This document shows positions 15,006-18,750 of a stretch of 18,750 nt of DNA, one piece after another (the first letter of the stretch is position 1; each line of letters opens with the position of its first letter). A model generated the notes under the pieces. The model did no database searches. It was not told the origin of the DNA and saw only the letters and a program-made list of their open reading frames with translations. Source of the stretch: CAZWBR01 sp964404205 (GTDB lineage: Bacteria > Bacteroidota > Bacteroidia > Bacteroidales > Prolixibacteraceae); assembly GCA_964404205.1 (NCBI GenBank), contig CAYOJD010000065.1, forward strand, positions 1 through 18,750, read 5' to 3'. A program made the position numbers and the translations under genes.

Positions 15006-16460
15006 CTATTTTTTGTTCATGATAAACTTGTCGTAAATCATCAGCGAGGTGGCAGCCACCAAACCAATTCCGGTAACCACAATCCAGATGGATGAGGGAT
15101 GGTATTTATCCCAAAGGAATTGGGTGAGTTGCAGTGTGTTCATATTCATTTTGGTAGCAATATGTTGCAAAAGGTCGTTCTGCGAAAAGCTTTGGCTGAT
15201 TTGCGGAATGTCGATACCGCGGGCAATGGCTTCGGTTTGAGCCAGTGTAATTTTATCAGATAAGGCCTGATACACATTCCCGGAAACGACTCCCGCAAAT
15301 AAAAAGCCAATGGCTACCGGAATAAATGAACAACCCATATAAAGCGCCGTTTTGTCGGAAGGGGCTATTCGGCCGATATATTCGGTTATCTTAGGCGATG
15401 TTGACATTTCGCCGATCGAAAAAATGAAAATCGCTACAATCATAAACATCCCGTTCTGCGTGGCAAGGCTGAGTCCCATCCCCACTGATGCGGTAACAAT
15501 TCCTGTTATCATGACCCGTAAAGGTTGAAACCGCATGACAATCGATGAAATCAGAATCTGGAACAGAATAATAAATCCTGCATCAACGTTTATCATCAAC
15601 TCGGCTGGAATGGTTCCTTCGGCGGTCCCCAATTTATGCGCCAGCCAGGGCCAGGTTTGTGCCAAAAAGCTGTACACAACTGAGGTGTTTCCCCACTGTT
15701 CGATGAAAACGGGGAGTGTCATGAAAAATTGGTTGTACATGGTCCAGAAGCCCGATACGATTAGCAGAAATAGAAAGAATCGCCAATCGCGGACAGCTTC
15801 CCAGATATTGCTGAAAATTTTTTGAATCTGTTTCCCGAAAGGCAACGATTGTGAATTTTGGTTTTTTACAGGTTCTTTAAAGAAAAAAGTAAGCAGTATA
15901 AAGTTGGCTGCAATCACCAGCGCTGATGAGTAGAAGACATAATCCCACGAAAATTTCTTGAAATAGCTGGTTACAAATGGGCCAATGAAAGCCCCAATAT
16001 TTACCATCATATAAAAAATGCCAAACCCGATTGAGGAGGTCTCCTCGTTGGTTGTTTTGGCTACCGTTGCCGAGATAATGGGTTTAAACAATGCGGCTCC
16101 GACTGCCAGAAAGAGATAAATTACAAAAACGGCCGCAAATGAGGAGAAGCGTGGCATCAGCAAAAAGGCAAGGGTGTAAACGGTGTAGGCAATATATAAA
16201 GTTTTTCGATAGCCAATTCTGTCGGCTACTGCTCCGGTCAGCAGAGGCAGAAAATAGAGAATGGCCGTACCGATTCCCATCATCAGCCCTTTCTCGGTTT
16301 GCGAGAAACCGAGGCCGCCGGTATCGGTCGAACTGGTAAGGTAAAGTGCAAATAAGATATAGAAGCCGTACCAGGCCCATCGTTCGAGCAATTCCATGGC
16401 ATTGGCCATCCAAAATGTGCCGGGAAAACTTTTAAATACTGCTGTAACTTTCATCGACAT
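15006..16460 (-). CDS. POT/PTR2-like major facilitator transporter
   Basis: This 484-residue inner-membrane protein has about 12 hydrophobic helices. The N-terminal ELLERWAWYG (23-32) fits the ExxER...YG proton-coupling motif of POT peptide transporters. GAVADRIGYRKT (76-87) is the MFS motif A, GAALFKPIIS (121-130) resembles the conserved Lys region of PTR2 proteins, and FYMMVNIGAFIGP (149-161) matches the second PTR2 signature. A proton-driven di/tripeptide importer is likely, but substrate cannot be read from sequence. A polar loop of about 60 residues precedes the last helix. An in-frame ATG at 16454 is an alternative start. It is divergent from lipAB; no terminator is evident before the rplM promoter. 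Confidence 0.88.
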   Translation of the reverse strand: MSMKVTAVFKSFPGTFWMANAMELLERWAWYGFYILFALYLTSSTDTGGLGFSQTEKGLMMGIGTAILYFLPLLTGAVADRIGYRKTLYIAYTVYTLAFLLMPRFSSFAAVFVIYLFLAVGAALFKPIISATVAKTTNEETSSIGFGIFYMMVNIGAFIGPFVTSYFKKFSWDYVFYSSALVIAANFILLTFFFKEPVKNQNSQSLPFGKQIQKIFSNIWEAVRDWRFFLFLLIVSGFWTMYNQFFMTLPVFIEQWGNTSVVYSFLAQTWPWLAHKLGTAEGTIPAELMINVDAGFIILFQILISSIVMRFQPLRVMITGIVTASVGMGLSLATQNGMFMIVAIFIFSIGEMSTSPKITEYIGRIAPSDKTALYMGCSFIPVAIGFLFAGVVSGNVYQALSDKITLAQTEAIARGIDIPQISQSFSQNDLLQHIATKMNMNTLQLTQFLWDKYHPSSIWIVVTGIGLVAATSLMIYDKFIMNKK

Positions 16461-16599
16461 TTATAATATATAATAGTGTGGCTGGCGAAAATAACAAAAA
16501 GAACGATGCAATGGGGGCTGCTCCCTTAGTCAGGATTGAAGTTAGATGAAACTAATGCCATCGAAAATGGTTATCTTGGCAACCCAATTTGATAGAATT

Positions 16600-17460
16600 A
16601 TGGAAAGAGAACGGAAGCCCGATTGGCTTAAGATAAAACTTCCGCTCGGGACCAATTACCGTAAGGTGAAAGGAATTGTTGCCGGGCATGGATTGCATAC
16701 CATCTGTTCCAGCGGTCAGTGTCCCAATATGGGGGAGTGCTGGGGTGCCGGAACAGCGACACTCATGATTCTGGGCGAAATCTGTACCCGTTCGTGTAAG
16801 TTCTGTGCGACCCGAACCGGAAAACCGCTTCCGGTCGACAATGAAGAGCCTGCTAAAGTGGCAAAATCGATACAGTTAATGCAGCTAAAACATGCTGTGA
16901 TAACATCGGTTGACCGCGACGATTTGCCCGATGGCGGAGCTTCACACTGGGCTGCAACTATTCAAATGATAAAAGAGGTCAATCCAAACACAACAATTGA
17001 GGTATTGATTCCCGATTTTGATGGCAAAACCGAGCTTATCACTCAGGTGATTGATGCAAAGCCAGAGATTATCTCTCATAATCTGGAAACTGTCGAGCGA
17101 CTTACCCCTCAGGTGCGGAGCCGTGCAAAATACTCGGTAAGCCTTGATGTTATCCGTACCATTGCCGCTTCCGGAACGGTTTCCAAATCGGGTATCATGC
17201 TGGGGTTGGGCGAAACGCGCGACGAGATTCTGAAAACGATGGATGACTTGGTCGTTGCCGGATGCGAGATATTTACCATGGGACAATACCTTCAGCCCAC
17301 AAAAAATCATCTCGAAGTGGTGGCGTATATTCACCCCGATGAATTCCACTGGTTAAAAGAAGAAGGATTAAAGCGGGGTTTTCGCATCGTGGAGAGTGCC
17401 CCGCTGGTCCGTTCGTCCTATCACGCCGAAAAGCACATTCGTAAAAGTGAAATGCCATGA
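16600..17460 (+). CDS. lipA: Lipoyl synthase
   Basis: This 286-residue radical SAM enzyme inserts two sulfurs into protein-bound octanoyl groups to make the lipoyl cofactor. Both iron-sulfur sites are visible: the auxiliary cluster Cys36-X4-Cys41-X5-Cys47 (CSSGQCPNMGEC), whose sulfurs are consumed, and the radical SAM CxxxCxxC at Cys62, Cys66 and Cys69. The C-terminal RSSY (271-274) supplies the auxiliary cluster's serine ligand. I chose the ATG at 16600 because MERERKPDWLKIKLPLG is the usual start; an in-frame ATG at 16546 would add 18 residues with no family support. Its stop overlaps the lipB start (ATGA). Confidence 0.97.
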   Translation: MERERKPDWLKIKLPLGTNYRKVKGIVAGHGLHTICSSGQCPNMGECWGAGTATLMILGEICTRSCKFCATRTGKPLPVDNEEPAKVAKSIQLMQLKHAVITSVDRDDLPDGGASHWAATIQMIKEVNPNTTIEVLIPDFDGKTELITQVIDAKPEIISHNLETVERLTPQVRSRAKYSVSLDVIRTIAASGTVSKSGIMLGLGETRDEILKTMDDLVVAGCEIFTMGQYLQPTKNHLEVVAYIHPDEFHWLKEEGLKRGFRIVESAPLVRSSYHAEKHIRKSEMP

Positions 17461-18158
17461 ACCGGAAAATTACCTATCTCGATTTCGGCCTGGGTGAATA
17501 CAAACAGGTTTGGGAAAAGCAAGAGGAGTTGATGAGTGAGATTATCAACATCAAGTTGCGCAATAAGGAGTTTTCGGAAGCTACAGATGCTAAAACGCCC
17601 AACTACCTGATTTTTGTCGAACATCCGCATGTTTATACATTAGGAAAGAGTGGCGACGAACATAATTTACTTCTGAATTATATTCAACTTCAGGCGGCTG
17701 AGGCTACTTTTTTTAAGACTGACAGAGGTGGCGATATTACGTATCACGGACCCGGGCAGCTGGTGGGTTATCCAATTCTCGATTTGGAAAACTACAACAT
17801 TGGATTGCGTACCTATATATATAATGTGGAAGAAGCGATCATATTGGCACTGGCTGAACTTGGAATCACGGCTTCGCGTGACCCTCATGCAACCGGCGTT
17901 TGGGTTGATTCAGGTAAACCAACTGCCCGAAAAATCTGCGCTATCGGGGTTAAGAGCTCCCGGTTTGTTACCATGCACGGTTTTGCGCTAAATGTTAATA
18001 CCGATTTAAGCTATTTCGGACACATCAATCCATGCGGTTTTACCGATAGAGGTGTAACTTCAATCGAAAAGGAACTTGGTTGCAGGCAAAATTTCGAAGA
18101 GATAAAAAAGCAGGTTTTAGCGCATTTGTTGTCAATATTCGATGCTCAATTGAGCTGA
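17457..18158 (+). CDS. lipB: Octanoyltransferase (lipoyl synthesis)
   Basis: This 233-residue enzyme moves octanoyl from acyl carrier protein onto lipoyl domains, the step before LipA. Conserved RGGDITYHGPGQLVGYP (90-106), catalytic Lys159 in ARKICAIG and catalytic Cys193 in INPCG are present; the Lys-Cys spacing of 34 equals that of E. coli LipB (Lys135, Cys169). The ATG overlaps the lipA stop by four bases, so the two are a coupled operon. No convincing intrinsic terminator follows before the rRNA promoters. Confidence 0.97.
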   Translation: MNRKITYLDFGLGEYKQVWEKQEELMSEIINIKLRNKEFSEATDAKTPNYLIFVEHPHVYTLGKSGDEHNLLLNYIQLQAAEATFFKTDRGGDITYHGPGQLVGYPILDLENYNIGLRTYIYNVEEAIILALAELGITASRDPHATGVWVDSGKPTARKICAIGVKSSRFVTMHGFALNVNTDLSYFGHINPCGFTDRGVTSIEKELGCRQNFEEIKKQVLAHLLSIFDAQLS

Positions 18159-18297
18159 TTTTACTGTTCTGTTTAAAACAAGAATCAATTATTCACTATA
18201 TTGAGTTAATCGTGTGAGTTGTATTTGCCAGTAAATTAGCGATTTTAGTCTTTATTTAAACAAGCTTCGTTTTTTTAGAATATATTTTCATGAGATG

Positions 18298-18327
18298 TTG
18301 TTTAAATTAAACTAATCACTACATTTG
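18298..18327 (+). promoter_or_regulatory. rRNA operon promoter P1
   Basis: TTG (18298-18300), a 19-base spacer and TACATTTG (18320-18327) match the Bacteroidota consensus exactly. An A/T-rich region lies upstream. The predicted start is near 18334, about 396 bases before mature 16S. Confidence 0.8.
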
Positions 18328-18469
18328 CACCCACGTTTTCGAAGCGACATCAGTTCTTAAGTCGATATGCTGAAGAAACGGAACAACAAGTGTTCATTCA
18401 AAATCATGAAAGCCGTTCAGGTAAAGTTACCGACAAAAATATTTTTTCGTAAAAAACGCAAGAAAGATT

Positions 18470-18499
18470 TTGTCAGGGTAAAAAAAGTGGTTATTTTTG
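18470..18499 (+). promoter_or_regulatory. rRNA operon promoter P2
   Basis: TTG (18470-18472), a 19-base spacer and TATTTTTG (18492-18499) match the consensus exactly, 172 bases downstream of P1. The -7 element lies in the loop of a 7-bp inverted repeat, AAAGTGG/CCACTTT (18484-18490 and 18503-18509). Confidence 0.75.
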
Positions 18500-18729
18500 C
18501 AGCCACTTTCGCCTGAAAAAAAGGGGCAGAGAGATGAAGAGAATAGGAACAACGTTCATTGAAGATATTTAAGAAAAGGAAAGAAGACGAGGTAAAAGTT
18601 AAGAACGAAAGTACAAGAACGACCTGGTCAATTCTGGATAATAACGAAAGGTGAAAAATCCGATATTTTGGATATTTTATAAAAAGTCCAAGATTAATAG
18701 ACAGAGTCAAGATATTAAAAATTTTCTAT

Positions 18730-18750
18730 ACAACGGAGAGTTTGATCCTG
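18730..18750 (+). rRNA. 16S ribosomal RNA, first 21 bases
   Basis: AGAGTTTGATCCTG at 18737-18750 is the near-universal 16S 5' sequence (E. coli positions 8-21), which places position 1 at about 18730. The preceding CAACGG is like other Bacteroidota. The gene runs off the right edge. Confidence 0.95.

Larger units (their letters stand above)
18159..18729 (+). other. Intergenic region with rRNA promoters and leader; no convincing gene
   Basis: This 571-base A/T-rich stretch between lipB and 16S rRNA holds the two promoters given separately. The first 139 bases show no clear terminator. The part after the second promoter is purine-rich and presumably becomes the 16S precursor leader removed by processing. 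I could not recognise a boxA-type antitermination site. Confidence 0.7.

Noticed and set aside
18144..18155. 12-bp palindrome GCTCAATTGAGC at the end of lipB as a terminator
   Set aside because: As RNA it would leave only a 4-bp stem with no proper U-run; it lies within coding sequence.
18367..18516. Short reading frame of 49 codons with a very basic product between rRNA promoters P1 and P2
   Set aside because: It overlaps promoter P2, has no ribosome-binding site and reflects A-rich leader sequence; probably chance.
1..18750. Mobile elements, CRISPR arrays, defence or secretion islands
   Set aside because: No transposase, integrase, direct-repeat array or cassette of unknown genes was seen; the content is conserved core genes in sensible operons.

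Overview
The window looks like a chromosomal segment of a member of the Bacteroidota, probably a Bacteroidales/Marinilabiliales-type organism. The grounds are these: several genes are preceded by the Bacteroidota-type promoter (TTG, about 19 bases, then TAnnTTTG); Shine-Dalgarno sequences are mostly absent; it encodes DUF4421 and SPOR-lipoprotein families typical of the phylum; and the 16S rRNA begins with a bacteroidete-like CAACGGAGAGTTTGATCCTG. Gene content is mostly housekeeping, and I see no phage, insertion sequence, CRISPR array or defence island.

Layout. Bases 1-712 hold a small minus-strand operon of a DUF2975 membrane protein (interrupted by a run of Ns) and a YozG-like HTH regulator cut by the window edge. 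Bases 814-5101 are a complete minus-strand polyamine ABC transporter operon, potA-potB-potC-potD, with overlapping or nearly touching genes. rsgA (30S-assembly GTPase) follows on the minus strand, divergent from a C-terminal processing protease (S41). A membrane-anchored single-domain response regulator converges on the protease across a shared hairpin terminator. A SPOR-domain lipoprotein and a DUF4421 outer-membrane-type protein lie on the plus strand to 10515.

Bases 10556-14928 are a minus-strand translation block. Transcription runs rplM-rpsI-rpsB-tsf from a strong promoter with a leader of about 148 bases, ends at a hairpin terminator, and is followed by pyrH-frr with its own promoter. 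A POT/PTR2-like major facilitator transporter (minus) is divergent from lipA-lipB (plus, overlapping ATGA), the two-step lipoyl cofactor pathway. The last 570 bases hold no convincing gene but carry two consensus-grade promoters in tandem, followed by the first 21 bases of a 16S rRNA gene, so an rRNA operon starts at the right edge.

The points most worth a second look are: a perfect palindrome inside the DUF2975/HTH promoter (candidate autoregulatory operator); a response regulator with a C-terminal membrane helix; a PotD with both a lipoprotein signal and a C-terminal membrane helix; structured RNA candidates upstream of rplM and rpsB; and the tandem rRNA promoters. I found no clear evidence of an entirely new multi-gene system.
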